Shown piece by piece: positions 1 through 8,205 of a DNA stretch of 64,000 nt (position 1 is its first letter; every line of letters begins with the position of its first letter). The notes below the pieces were generated by a model. It had not been told where the DNA came from and did no database searches. It saw only the letters and a list, made by a program, of their open reading frames with translations. The stretch is from Candidatus Gallacutalibacter stercoravium (lineage in GTDB: Bacteria > Bacillota > Clostridia > Oscillospirales > Acutalibacteraceae): contig DVJE01000017.1 of assembly GCA_018716975.1 (NCBI GenBank), positions 41,267 to 105,266 of the forward strand, in the 5' to 3' direction. The translations under genes were made by a program, and so were the position numbers.

Positions 1-306
1 CTACAGGATGCGTTGGAACAACTGGGCGTTACCGGCATTACCGTAACCAACGTGTTTGGCCATGGTATGCAGAAGGGGCACCAAACCTATTTCCGCGGCG
101 CGCCGGTGGAAACCAGGCTGCTGCCTAAGGTAAAAATAGATGTGGTTATCTGCAAGGTGCCCATCCAGACCCTAGTGGACACGGTGCAAAAAGTTCTGTA
201 CACCGGTAAAGTGGGCGATGGTAAAATCTTTGTTTACGACGTGGAAGATGTGATTAAGATTCGCACCAAGGAACACGGTTACGACGCCTTGCAAGACGAG
301 GACTAA
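1..306 (+). CDS. PII nitrogen-regulatory signal protein (5' truncated)
   Basis: Reading frame open from base 1, so the start lies outside the window; about 101 C-terminal residues are present. The order GVTGITV, a T-loop beginning GHGMQKGH, LPKVKIDVV and TGKVGDGKIFVY is diagnostic of the PII (GlnB/GlnK) family, which senses ATP/ADP and 2-oxoglutarate and controls ammonium transporters or nitrogen enzymes. In the T-loop the position matching the uridylylated Tyr51 of E. coli GlnB reads Val (FRGAPVETR), so control by uridylylation is unlikely. The amtB or target gene would lie upstream, outside the window. A strong bidirectional terminator follows 60 bases later. Confidence 0.93.
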   Translation, partial: LQDALEQLGVTGITVTNVFGHGMQKGHQTYFRGAPVETRLLPKVKIDVVICKVPIQTLVDTVQKVLYTGKVGDGKIFVYDVEDVIKIRTKEHGYDALQDED

Positions 307-365
307 TCCGGCGGGCGGGCAAATCCCATCCATTTCTCCTTTCGGTTCCCGCCCTTATATAAACA

Positions 366-403
366 AAAAGGCGGTGTGAGCAAAATTGCTCGCACCGCCT
401 TTT
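366..403. terminator. Bidirectional intrinsic terminator
   Basis: A long near-perfect hairpin (AAAAGGCGGTG ... CACCGCCTTTT arms) has A-runs and T-runs on both sides. It can end the PII transcript on the plus strand and the pit-DUF47 transcript on the minus strand. Confidence 0.9.
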
Positions 404-526
404 TCTATCTTGCTTATTTTTTCTATGCCTATACAGCCGACACAGACGCCGCATATTCTTCGCCTTTTACCGCCGACTTTGACTTTAATAAAAGGAGGCG
501 TAAAGCGTTAATACACACTTGTGCAC

Positions 527-1150
527 TTAAGAATTCTTCATAACAACGCTTTCCACCACGTCGGCCACATGCTCGCAGGCGTCGGCGCATTTTTCCAAAT
601 ACATGTAAATCTCCCGCCAAGAAATAATCTCAATGGGATCGGTGCAGGTGGTGTGCAAGGTATGCATGCTAGAAATATACAACTGATCCGCCTCTTCTTC
701 CATGGTGTTAATATTCACCACCCGGTCATGCAGGGTTTTAGAGCGCTTAAAGTCGGCGAATTCGCCCATCATCTCTTTTACCGCTTCACAGCAACGAATA
801 ACCACCTTGGCAAGCTGCAATGCATCCGGGCGGATGCTGCGGATGTTGTTGTGATAAATGCGGATGAGCACATCCTCTATTTTGTCGGTCATTTCGTCAA
901 TATTTTGACTAAGCAGGATAATGTCCTCCCGCTCAATAGGGGTAATAAAAGCTTTTACCATGGTGTTGAGCACTACATGCTTTTTTTCATCCGCTGCGTG
1001 CTCCACCGCATGAATTTCATCCAACTTTTGCGGCAGCTCCTCGGGGGAAAATTCCTCCATGGCTTTTTCTAATAGGTGCGCAGCCTGGCAGGCGAAATCC
1101 GCACAGGCGATAAAACTTTCAAAATAAAAGGCGTCTTGTTTCTTTGACAT
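527..1150 (-). CDS. DUF47 family PhoU-like phosphate transport accessory protein
   Basis: 207 residues, all helical in character, starting behind AAGGAG. Composition and length fit DUF47 proteins, PhoU-like helical-bundle partners usually encoded beside Pit phosphate transporters. Acidic/helical stretches such as HAVEHAADEKKHVV and the MEEEADQLY segment fit the metal-binding helices of PhoU-like folds. It lies 69 bases downstream of the Pit gene on the same strand, so the two are probably cotranscribed. Family knowledge suggests it modulates Pit activity. No separate promoter was seen. Confidence 0.88.
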   Translation of the reverse strand: MSKKQDAFYFESFIACADFACQAAHLLEKAMEEFSPEELPQKLDEIHAVEHAADEKKHVVLNTMVKAFITPIEREDIILLSQNIDEMTDKIEDVLIRIYHNNIRSIRPDALQLAKVVIRCCEAVKEMMGEFADFKRSKTLHDRVVNINTMEEEADQLYISSMHTLHTTCTDPIEIISWREIYMYLEKCADACEHVADVVESVVMKNS

Positions 1151-1219
1151 GCCGCTTCTCCTTTACACGCTTTCTTTAAGGCTCACAAGAGCCATCCAAC
1201 ACAGATTACAACCAAGCTT

Positions 1220-2275
1220 TTAAAAAATCAGCATAAACAACTTTGCCATGGCAAAGCTAATCAGCCCGCAGCCAGGGAAGGTAAAGACCCAAGTAAGCAC
1301 CATTTCCTTCACCACACCTAAGTTGATGGCCGAAAACCGTTTTACCGCCCCTACGCCCATGATGGCGCTGGTTTTGGTATGAGTGGTGGATACCGGGATA
1401 CCAAACAAGCTGGAATACAGCAAGCACAGCGCCGCCGAGAGATCCGCTGAAAAGCCCTGGTATTTTTCCAACCGCACCATGTCCATACCCACCGACTTAA
1501 TAATCTTTTCGCCGCCGACACTGGTGCCCAAGCCCATAATTAAGCTGCACATCAGCATCATCCACACGGGGATTATCATACCTGTGGCGTTGCTTTGGCC
1601 GTTGGAAAAAGCCATGCCCAAAAACAACACGCCGATAAATTTTTGCCCATCCTGTGCGCCGTGCATAAAGCTCATGGCGGCCGAGCCAAAAATTTGCGCC
1701 GCTTGAAAGAAGCGGTTGGTCTTACGCCGATCCATACCGGCGCATACGATGGTTACGCCCTTACATACCAACCAACCGGTAGCAAAGCCCAAAGCAAGGC
1801 TGAGCACCAGCCCATACAAAACCTTGGCCCATTCATCCATATTGATGCCGCCAACGCCGTTTTGAATGGCGATGGCGGCGCCCGTTAAACCGGCTATCAG
1901 GCTGTGGCTTTCACTGGTGGGAATGCCAAAAATAGATGCCACAGTACTGTACACCACTATCGAAAACAAAGCCGCGCACAAAGCGATGAGCGCTTGCTGG
2001 GTATTGCCCCCAAAGTCCACCATGTTGCTGATGGTAGAGGCCACCGAGCTGTTGATTTGCGTCATCACAAACACGCCTAAAAAATTAAAAGCCGCACTCA
2101 TCAAAATAGCGGGCCGCACATTCATACAACGCGTGGTGATGCACGTGGCAATAGCGTTGGGCGCGTCGGTCCAACCGTTTACAAAGATGACGCCCAATGT
2201 CAACAGCACCGTAACAAACAGCGCGGGATTTGCCGTCATCTGTTGCAAAAAAGAAGAAAATGTTATCTCTTCCAT
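1220..2275 (-). CDS. pit: PiT family inorganic phosphate transporter
   Basis: 351 residues, strongly hydrophobic with about ten membrane segments. The N-terminal PiT signature appears as GWTDAPNAIATCI, and the C-terminal repeat as GIPVSTTHTKTSAIMGVGAV, so both inverted repeats typical of PiT (PF01384) permeases are present. Function: cation- or proton-coupled uptake of phosphate (or metal phosphate). The ATG follows AAAGGGGTTTAT. It forms an operon with the DUF47 gene downstream and sits behind a leader of about 220 nt carrying a terminator-like hairpin, which suggests transcription attenuation. Confidence 0.93.
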   Translation of the reverse strand: MEEITFSSFLQQMTANPALFVTVLLTLGVIFVNGWTDAPNAIATCITTRCMNVRPAILMSAAFNFLGVFVMTQINSSVASTISNMVDFGGNTQQALIALCAALFSIVVYSTVASIFGIPTSESHSLIAGLTGAAIAIQNGVGGINMDEWAKVLYGLVLSLALGFATGWLVCKGVTIVCAGMDRRKTNRFFQAAQIFGSAAMSFMHGAQDGQKFIGVLFLGMAFSNGQSNATGMIIPVWMMLMCSLIMGLGTSVGGEKIIKSVGMDMVRLEKYQGFSADLSAALCLLYSSLFGIPVSTTHTKTSAIMGVGAVKRFSAINLGVVKEMVLTWVFTFPGCGLISFAMAKLFMLIF

Positions 2276-2333
2276 ATAAACCCCTTTCCACTCTCCCTAC
2301 AACTTCCTTAGTTGTTTACTTTTACTTTGATAC

Positions 2334-2376
2334 TAAATAAAAAGAGGTAGGTCCCCGGATGGAAACTCTACCTACC
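2334..2376 (-). promoter_or_regulatory. Terminator-like hairpin in the pit leader (candidate attenuator)
   Basis: Read on the minus strand, GGTAGGT pairs with ACCTACC across a 17-base loop and is followed by CTCTTTTTATTT. It lies between the pit promoter (about 2503-2531) and the pit start (2275). A smaller hairpin GGGTT...AGCCC followed by TTTTT occurs about 20 bases earlier in the transcript. I could not match the leader to a known riboswitch class. Confidence 0.55.
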
Positions 2377-2502
2377 AGTATCCAAAAAGGGCTCGCCAAA
2401 CCCAATTCTATTTTTACAGGCAAACAACCTAGCCGCCGGTCTTTTTTCAGGCAGCGCCTTCACCCTGCTCTTCGTCAGATTCTCCTTCTTTTCAACATAT
2501 TT

Positions 2503-2531
2503 AGCATAGCAATAAAACGGGGCTGCGTCAA
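2503..2531 (-). promoter_or_regulatory. Promoter of the pit-DUF47 operon
   Basis: On the minus strand TTGACG, a 17-base spacer and TATGCT form a good sigma-A promoter. Transcription would start near 2496, leaving an untranslated leader of about 220 bases. Confidence 0.65.
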
Positions 2532-2710
2532 TAAGTTTATTAAAATTCAATTAATTTCAGGTTAAGCAACAAATTTCATTCAAAAAAGCGGGCAGCAAAC
2601 GGTTAGAAATCTGTCAATTTTTTGTCTATATTCCACTCTAATCCCGGGTATCTTTTCAAAACGCTGCTATAGCAGCTATATATGAAATTCTGCTTCTACA
2701 TAAAACACCC

Positions 2711-2739
2711 TTGACAAAAGGCACAACTTGTTATATAGT
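2711..2739 (+). promoter_or_regulatory. Promoter and likely operator of the GntR-ABC operon
   Basis: TTGACA, 17 bases, TATAGT. From the -10 box to about 2768 the hexamer AGTTA(A/G) recurs three times (2737-2767), overlapping the start of transcription. This is a plausible binding site for the GntR regulator encoded immediately downstream. Confidence 0.75.
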
Positions 2740-2785
2740 TAGTTACATGAGTAGTTAACCAGTTAGCAAGTAAAGGTGGTGCGAT

Positions 2786-3166
2786 ATGCAATTTGACTTT
2801 TCCAGTGAAGTCCCCCTGTACCAGCAGGTAGCGGAAGAAATTGAAGACGCCATTCTCTCCGGCGCCTTTGAAGAAGAAACGCAGGTGCCCTCCACCACAG
2901 AAATTTCCACCACCTACCGTATTAATCCCGCTACCGTGCTGAAAGGGATGACGCAACTTACCCAAGAAGGAATTTTGTATAAGAAAAGAGGGGTTGGTAT
3001 GTTCGTAAGTCCCGGCGCGGGCGCCCGTATTCTGCAAAAGCGGCGCGCGGCCTTCTATGAGGGTTATGTGGTAAAACTGTTGGAAGAGGCGCGCAAACTC
3101 GGCATGAGCCGGCAGGAGGTTATCGAACTTATCAAAGGAGGAAGCCAAGATGAACAACGCAATTGA
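2786..3166 (+). CDS. YtrA-type GntR transcriptional regulator
   Basis: 126 residues, starting behind AAAGGTGG. An N-terminal winged helix begins VPLYQQVAEEIEDAIL, with the family turn STTYRINPATVLKGM, then a short C-terminal helical tail of about 50 residues. The absence of a large effector domain marks the YtrA subfamily, which normally represses its own operon of ABC-transporter genes. The stop overlaps the next gene by 17 bases, so translation is probably coupled. The AGTTA repeats upstream are the probable autoregulatory site. Confidence 0.92.
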   Translation: MQFDFSSEVPLYQQVAEEIEDAILSGAFEEETQVPSTTEISTTYRINPATVLKGMTQLTQEGILYKKRGVGMFVSPGAGARILQKRRAAFYEGYVVKLLEEARKLGMSRQEVIELIKGGSQDEQRN

Positions 3167-3998
3167 AGCAGTTAACCTGAGCATGTATTTTGGCGCAACC
3201 CCCGCTCTGCGGGATGTTTCTGTTTGCTTTGGCGAGCAAAAAATATACGGCCTGCTTGGGCGCAACGGCGCCGGAAAGTCTACCTTGCTCAACCTGATAT
3301 CCAACCGGTTGATCCCGACGCAGGGCAGTATTTCAATTGATGGCGCGCCTGCGTTGGAAAACGACTATGCCCAAGGCAAAATTTATTACATGGGTGAAAA
3401 GAACCTGCTGCCTGATACTTCTACGGTGCGCGATCTGTTTCGCTGGACAAAGGATTTTTACCCCAATTTTGATAAAGAATACGCCGCCCGGCTGGCTGGG
3501 GAGTTCGGCCTAAACGTGAAAAAGAAACTAAAGAACCTTTCTACCGGTTATCTCACTATCGCCAAGCTGATTGCGGCGCTGGCCGCCAACACCCCCTATG
3601 TATTTTTTGACGAGCCCGTTCTGGGGCTGGACGCCAACCACCGGGAATTGTTTTACCGTGAGCTGATTGAAAACTACGCAGAAAATCCCCGCACCATTGT
3701 AATTTCTACCCATTTAATTGAAGAGGTGGCCGACATTGTAGAGCAGGTGGTCATTCTCAAAAACGGAAGCATTCTGCTGGATAAACCGGCGGAGGAAGTC
3801 AAAAGCATGGGGTATTGCGTTTCAGGCAAAGCATCGCAGGTAGAACAATATTGCGCTGGGCGGGACGTGCTGAGTATTGAAAGCCTGGGTGGGCTGAAAA
3901 CCGCCTGCTTGATTGGCAAACCGGACGCTTTGCCCAACGGCCTGGAGGTAACCCCCTTAGATCTGCAAAAACTTTTTGTGCGCTTAACCAACGCTTAA
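3150..3998 (+). CDS. ABC transporter ATP-binding protein (BcrA/YtrB-like)
   Basis: 282 residues with all nucleotide-binding motifs in order: Walker A GRNGAGKST (about residue 38), signature LSTGYLT (about 130), Walker B VFFDEPVLGLD, and the switch His in ISTHLIEEV. The C-terminal extension of about 70 residues is typical of drug-export or membrane-stress ABC ATPases next to YtrA regulators. Start ATG follows AAAGGAGG and overlaps the regulator gene. It would energise the permease encoded 12 bases downstream. Substrate unknown. Confidence 0.92.
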   Translation: MNNAIEAVNLSMYFGATPALRDVSVCFGEQKIYGLLGRNGAGKSTLLNLISNRLIPTQGSISIDGAPALENDYAQGKIYYMGEKNLLPDTSTVRDLFRWTKDFYPNFDKEYAARLAGEFGLNVKKKLKNLSTGYLTIAKLIAALAANTPYVFFDEPVLGLDANHRELFYRELIENYAENPRTIVISTHLIEEVADIVEQVVILKNGSILLDKPAEEVKSMGYCVSGKASQVEQYCAGRDVLSIESLGGLKTACLIGKPDALPNGLEVTPLDLQKLFVRLTNA

Positions 3999-4010
3999 GG
4001 AGGCTGTGAT

Positions 4011-4793
4011 ATGACTACGATTGCCAAACCACAAACCAATGAACAGCAACCCTCGTTTGGAGCCGGGAAAAAACTGGGCCGCATGATGAAATGGTACGGG
4101 CAAAATGCCGGTTTATCTTTGATTATTTTTTATTGCGTTATATTGGCGCTCTATTTGCTTTTTTCTATTATCATTTCAGTTGCCGCGGAGGACGGCTCAG
4201 TGGGCGGCATCAAAAACTCCTCTTATATCATGTTGTTTATTTTAAGCATTCTATTTTTTCCTCAGGGAACACGGTTTGCCCTGGCAAGCGGCGTTTCCCG
4301 CCGTATCACTTTTTTATCGTTTTTGTGTTTCTCGCTTATTGCCTGTGTTGTGATAACGCTACTGGATCAACTGCTTGCCAGCGGTTTCTTGGCATTGACG
4401 GGCCGGCAAAGCGAAGAGCTTCTTCAAGTGTTATACACACCGCAACCTGGTTTTAGCGCCCTTGTTTCCCAACTCATCTGCAATATTTCTATTTTATTGG
4501 CGGCTTCGGCCGTGGGGTATTTTATCGGCGGCGCCTACTACCGTATGTCCCGCATTGTGAAGATTCTGGTATCGGCCGGCGTACCCGCATTAGTAATAGT
4601 AGGGCTCCCGCTGCTCTTTATGATTTTGCCCCCAGCCGCGCAAGCCGCTGTAATAAACGCCCTGCAGGCACTGGGCAACTTTCTGATGGTTTCCCCCTAC
4701 CGCTTGGCGCTGTGTATGGCGGTAATTACAGTGGTTTTCTTTCTGCTGGCTTGGCTGTTAATCCGCCGGGCGCCTGCTAAAAATAGCTTTTAG
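4011..4793 (+). CDS. ABC transporter permease, function unassigned
   Basis: 260 residues with about six hydrophobic segments (from LSIIFYCVILALYLLF near residue 37 to VITVVFFLLAWLLI near 240) and a short polar N-terminus. ATG behind AAGGAGG. Its place as third gene after the YtrA regulator and the ATPase makes it the membrane partner of that ATPase. This class often responds to cell-envelope antibiotics, but nothing here identifies the substrate. Confidence 0.8.
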   Translation: MTTIAKPQTNEQQPSFGAGKKLGRMMKWYGQNAGLSLIIFYCVILALYLLFSIIISVAAEDGSVGGIKNSSYIMLFILSILFFPQGTRFALASGVSRRITFLSFLCFSLIACVVITLLDQLLASGFLALTGRQSEELLQVLYTPQPGFSALVSQLICNISILLAASAVGYFIGGAYYRMSRIVKILVSAGVPALVIVGLPLLFMILPPAAQAAVINALQALGNFLMVSPYRLALCMAVITVVFFLLAWLLIRRAPAKNSF

Positions 4794-4824
4794 CGCACTT
4801 GGTTTTCGGAGTATTCCCATGCAA

Positions 4825-4862
4825 AAGGCCGGCTCTGCCAACAAGCAGGAGCCGGCCTTCTA
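4825..4862 (+). terminator. Hairpin terminator after the ABC operon
   Basis: AAGGCCGGCTCTGC pairs with GCAGGAGCCGGCCTT around a 6-base loop. The trailing T-run is weak (CTACATTT), so efficiency is uncertain. It may also block readthrough from the minus-strand acetyltransferase gene. Confidence 0.7.
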
Positions 4863-4923
4863 CATTTACTGAAATACTTTTACGCCCTCTTTCATATTCC
4901 TCGTATCATAAAAGGGCAAAGTA

Positions 4924-5526
4924 TCAAATAAGCTTACGGCTTTGCAAATACGCCTGGCGTGTCAGGGTATAGTGGCATTCCAACCTTCCCTTTTGCGGCT
5001 GGGGCAACAGCGGCTGCGTGTAGGAAAGGGTAAAGCCGTTTTTCTCCCACACCCGGCAACTGCGTTTGTTGTAATCCTCACAGATGCAGTGCAGCACGTC
5101 CACCCGCTCCCGGCAAAAGGCAAAGTCCGCCAGCAAAGCGATCATCCGGGTGCCCACGCCCTTGTTCCACCAGTGTTTTTCCCCTATGGCCATATCAATG
5201 CGCCGTACGTCGGTGCCGCAAGGATACCGGCTCTGCACTTGGGGTAGATTCATCTTTTGCAGCCAGCATTCCCCAATAGGTTCGCCCTGTGCTTCCACTA
5301 AGAAGCACAGGGCGTTTTTCGACACGGTGCCGTAAATCTGCTGCACCATCTTTTGATCATAAGAAAGATTGGTTTCGGCAGTGCCGCCCTCGGTCCAATA
5401 CAACACCTGGGGATCGGCACACCAGCGGTAAAGATAGGGCAAGTGTTCATCGGTGAGTGGACGCAAAACCAAACGATGCTGCCCACCCCCGTAAAGGGTA
5501 ATAGGATGAGATTGAATAACCGGCAT
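4924..5526 (-). CDS. GNAT family N-acetyltransferase, AAC(6')-like
   Basis: About 200 residues. I chose the ATG at 5526 because AAAGGGGGG lies 5 bases before it; an upstream ATG in frame lacks such a site. The fold is read from LVLRPLTDEHLPYLYRW at the N-terminus and the acetyl-CoA loop around IGEKHWWNKGVGTRMIALL, with a C-terminal CEDYNKRSCRVWEKNGF typical of GNAT. The architecture resembles aminoglycoside 6'-acetyltransferases, but that family is broad, so no resistance is claimed. Upstream neighbour is a zinc-ribbon membrane protein gene on the same strand, 33 bases away. Confidence 0.8.
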   Translation of the reverse strand: MPVIQSHPITLYGGGQHRLVLRPLTDEHLPYLYRWCADPQVLYWTEGGTAETNLSYDQKMVQQIYGTVSKNALCFLVEAQGEPIGECWLQKMNLPQVQSRYPCGTDVRRIDMAIGEKHWWNKGVGTRMIALLADFAFCRERVDVLHCICEDYNKRSCRVWEKNGFTLSYTQPLLPQPQKGRLECHYTLTRQAYLQSRKLI

Positions 5527-5559
5527 ATTGCCCCCCTTTCGCAGCAATACCGCATATAC

Positions 5560-6363
5560 TTATCCGGCAAAGGGACGACCGCACCGCTTGCAAAAACGAG
5601 CGCCGGGTTCCCTGGGCGCCCCGCAGCCGCGGCAGAACTTATCCGCCACTGGCGCCTGCTGACCGGGTTGCCCCGCCGGCCGTTGCTCCATTTGCTGTTG
5701 TGATTGCGGCGCAGAAGGCTGCACAGGCTGTGCGGCTGGAACAGTTGGTTGCTCCACCTTAACTTCGGTAACCGGCCGTACCGTTTCTGGTTCTTTTGGT
5801 TGTTGCGTTTCAGGCTGCGGCGCCTTTTGCTCCCACGTGGGTTTCGCATCCACGGCAGAAGTATGCGCAGCGTTTGGTTCCATTTGTTGAGCACTTTGTT
5901 CTGGTTTTTGCGGCGCCTCTATCACAGTTTGCACCGCAGGTTCATTGGCTTGTTGTGTAGCCTGCTGTATAGAAGGCTGTACAGCAGGCTGCGCCGCAGG
6001 CGTATAGGAACGCGCAGGCTGCACAACCGTTTGGGGTGCCGGTTGCCCTGCCGCTGCTTGGCCGGGCAAAGGGCGATTTCCCACAACGCTGTTAACCGGC
6101 GCAACCTGATTGACTGGGTTAGCTTTTGCCGTTGCGGCGCGTTGTTTGCGGCGTTTTCTAAAGTAAAAGATCCAAAGCACTACGCAAATTGCAAACAGCA
6201 CCGCGCCTCCCATCAATACATAGCGATAGCTGACGGCCAAAAAGTGGCCCCAATCGCTGTCGGCTGTCAACAGGCTTTCACCCGACACGCTGGCCAGCTC
6301 ATAAAAGCCAAAAGCCAGTACGGCGCAGGTAAGCACCGTCAGAATTCCTCTTACCCATTTCAT
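5560..6363 (-). CDS. Membrane protein with Pro/Gln-rich linker and C-terminal zinc ribbon
   Basis: 267 residues. Two hydrophobic segments (about residues 5-25 and 48-70) are followed by a basic stop, a roughly 160-residue low-complexity stretch rich in Pro, Gln, Ala and Val, and a terminal ribbon FCRGCGAPREPGARFCKRCG with four cysteines. The ribbon is of the double CxxC type found in many Firmicutes membrane proteins of unknown role. It is the last gene of a minus-strand cluster of similar proteins (to 14.05 kb). Function unknown. The Arg-rich plus-strand reading frame over it is a shadow. Confidence 0.75.
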   Translation of the reverse strand: MKWVRGILTVLTCAVLAFGFYELASVSGESLLTADSDWGHFLAVSYRYVLMGGAVLFAICVVLWIFYFRKRRKQRAATAKANPVNQVAPVNSVVGNRPLPGQAAAGQPAPQTVVQPARSYTPAAQPAVQPSIQQATQQANEPAVQTVIEAPQKPEQSAQQMEPNAAHTSAVDAKPTWEQKAPQPETQQPKEPETVRPVTEVKVEQPTVPAAQPVQPSAPQSQQQMEQRPAGQPGQQAPVADKFCRGCGAPREPGARFCKRCGRPFAG

Positions 6364-6463
6364 AGGCTTTCTTCCCTTTCTTTGTGCGTATCAAGCTTTA
6401 CGGCAAGGGGCTTGCCGGTAAGGCTGCGCATCGAAGTTGAAAATTCCTTTGAGATGCACAGGT

Positions 6464-8122
6464 TTATTTTTTTCTGCCCTTTCTGCCTTTCTTTTCCTTA
6501 CCGCCGTTTGGATCTTCGCCCGTAGGGCTGGGCGTACCATCCTGAGCCTGCCGCTTCTCCCGGCGCATTTGACGCACACGCCTGATGTAGAGAACGGCAT
6601 ACAGAGCCAGAAGCACCAAAAAGACTGCGCCGCCCACAATCCATTGCCACAAACTGCCGCCGGCTGTGGTGCGGGTTACAGCAGCTTGATACACCGACTC
6701 GTTACCCGCCACATCGCGGGCGGTTAATGTCAACTGGTTACCGCCCAGGTTCAACTGGCAACGGATGTTAAAATAACCGTTTTCCATAGCGGCTTCTTGC
6801 CCGTTAAGCAGCAGGGTAACGCCCTGCTCAGTATAGCCGGAAAGATAGATGTAATCGTCCCCTGTCTGCGCGCCGTTGATGTCTTGGTGCACCGATAGTT
6901 GGGGCGGCGTGGTGTCTACATACAGCTGCTTTTGGAAGGAACGCATATTGCCCTGAGCGTCTTCAATTAAAAAGATAATGTCGTTGTCGCCCTGGCTCAA
7001 ATCCACCCGGTAATCCCCCTGATGGGTTTCATCTTCCAGAACCAGTTCCTCGTTTAATGAGGCGCTCACCTTGTAGTCGCCGTCAAAAGAAACCTGCACC
7101 AAAATCGTGCTGGTATTCACCGCGTCCCCTTCCGGGAAGGTCACCTGGGCTTGCACCGGGTTGGTAACCGCCACTTCCAGCCGTTCATACCGGCCCACCT
7201 GTTCGTTATCATAAGCCGCAACCGCGGCCAACAAATCGCCCTGCCCTTCGGGCAGCTGCCATTCGTAGCCGTTGTCGTTGCTCACTTGCTTATCAAACAC
7301 CAAGTCGCCGGTGGCTTTATCCCAGAAAAACACCTTAAATTCGGTGTGATCCCCCATCTCCCAAGTGAGCAGCACCTCTTCATTGAGCATGCGGGCCTGC
7401 ACATTTTGCAGCGCGTCCGCCGCAGAGGGATTGGCATACGAGAAGGATCCTTGGGCGTAAGCGCGGTTAAACATCCCTTCTGCAGCCGAAACCCTTAGAT
7501 AAAAGAAGTAATCCCCCGTTTCCAGCCCGCCGATATCAAACTCTTGCTCGCCGGTAGGACCCCCGTTAAAAGAGGCCACCCGTTCGCCGTTAAAAGCAGA
7601 GGAACTGGTGTCGGCATAGATCTCAAAAGAAAGATCCTCCGGGCAGTCCGAAACCGACCAAGCGGCCTTATAGGTGCCTTCCTCTTCGTTTACCGCAGTT
7701 ACAGTAAAACTATCGATATTCATCGAGCCGGGCAGAGCTCCGCCGTCTACTGTTACCTTGCCCAAACCGTCACCAGTGACAATTACCTGCCAGGTTTCAC
7801 CATTGTGAGCTGCACCCACGTTAACAATAACATTCCCCTGGCCGGCCGACACCTGATCCGGGGTAGCGCTTTCGCTAAACACCGTACCGCTGGGGGAGTG
7901 AACCTCCACTGTAGCCGCCGCATCCCGATTCTCCCATTGGATTTGGAAGACACAGGTTTCGTAATCCTCGCTTAGGGTTATCTCAATGGTTTCGCTGGCT
8001 GCGTAGGCCGTCATAGCCGGCCCCACCGTCAGAAAGAACCAGGTTAGCGCCGCCGCCAGCAGGCAAGCCGCCCACCGCCGCAACAGCCGCCACTTTTGTT
8101 GTGGTAATAACTCTTGTTTCAT
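6464..8122 (-). CDS. Ig-like repeat type I membrane protein
   Basis: 552 residues. The ATG at 8122 has GGAGGG eight bases upstream, better than the further upstream in-frame start. A signal peptide (about residues 14-36, ending AYA) leads to roughly 430 residues of beta-rich, Ig/fibronectin-like repeats; the last one carries the TTPPQLSV and ARDVAGNES pattern of bacterial Ig-like domains. A membrane anchor (WIVGGAVFLVLLALYAVLYI) and a Lys/Arg-rich tail close it. It probably projects from the cell surface. It follows the VWA gene by 83 bases and may share its transcript. Role unknown. Confidence 0.75.
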   Translation of the reverse strand: MKQELLPQQKWRLLRRWAACLLAAALTWFFLTVGPAMTAYAASETIEITLSEDYETCVFQIQWENRDAAATVEVHSPSGTVFSESATPDQVSAGQGNVIVNVGAAHNGETWQVIVTGDGLGKVTVDGGALPGSMNIDSFTVTAVNEEEGTYKAAWSVSDCPEDLSFEIYADTSSSAFNGERVASFNGGPTGEQEFDIGGLETGDYFFYLRVSAAEGMFNRAYAQGSFSYANPSAADALQNVQARMLNEEVLLTWEMGDHTEFKVFFWDKATGDLVFDKQVSNDNGYEWQLPEGQGDLLAAVAAYDNEQVGRYERLEVAVTNPVQAQVTFPEGDAVNTSTILVQVSFDGDYKVSASLNEELVLEDETHQGDYRVDLSQGDNDIIFLIEDAQGNMRSFQKQLYVDTTPPQLSVHQDINGAQTGDDYIYLSGYTEQGVTLLLNGQEAAMENGYFNIRCQLNLGGNQLTLTARDVAGNESVYQAAVTRTTAGGSLWQWIVGGAVFLVLLALYAVLYIRRVRQMRREKRQAQDGTPSPTGEDPNGGKEKKGRKGRKK

Positions 8123-8205
8123 AAACACCCTCCGCTTATCGATTTGTCGATTGCCCGCCTGCGGGTTTGTGCAAGCGGGCACTGTTAACCGTCACACGCC
8201 TTGGG

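Noticed and set aside
2368..2550. 60-codon ORF in the pit leader
   Set aside because: It overlaps the -35/-10 boxes and has no ribosome site; the region is better explained as untranslated leader.
5704..6525. 273-codon Arg/Leu-rich plus-strand reading frame
   Set aside because: It lies opposite the zinc-ribbon membrane gene, has no ribosome site and reads as low-complexity Arg/His/Leu, a shadow of GC-rich Pro/Gln codons.
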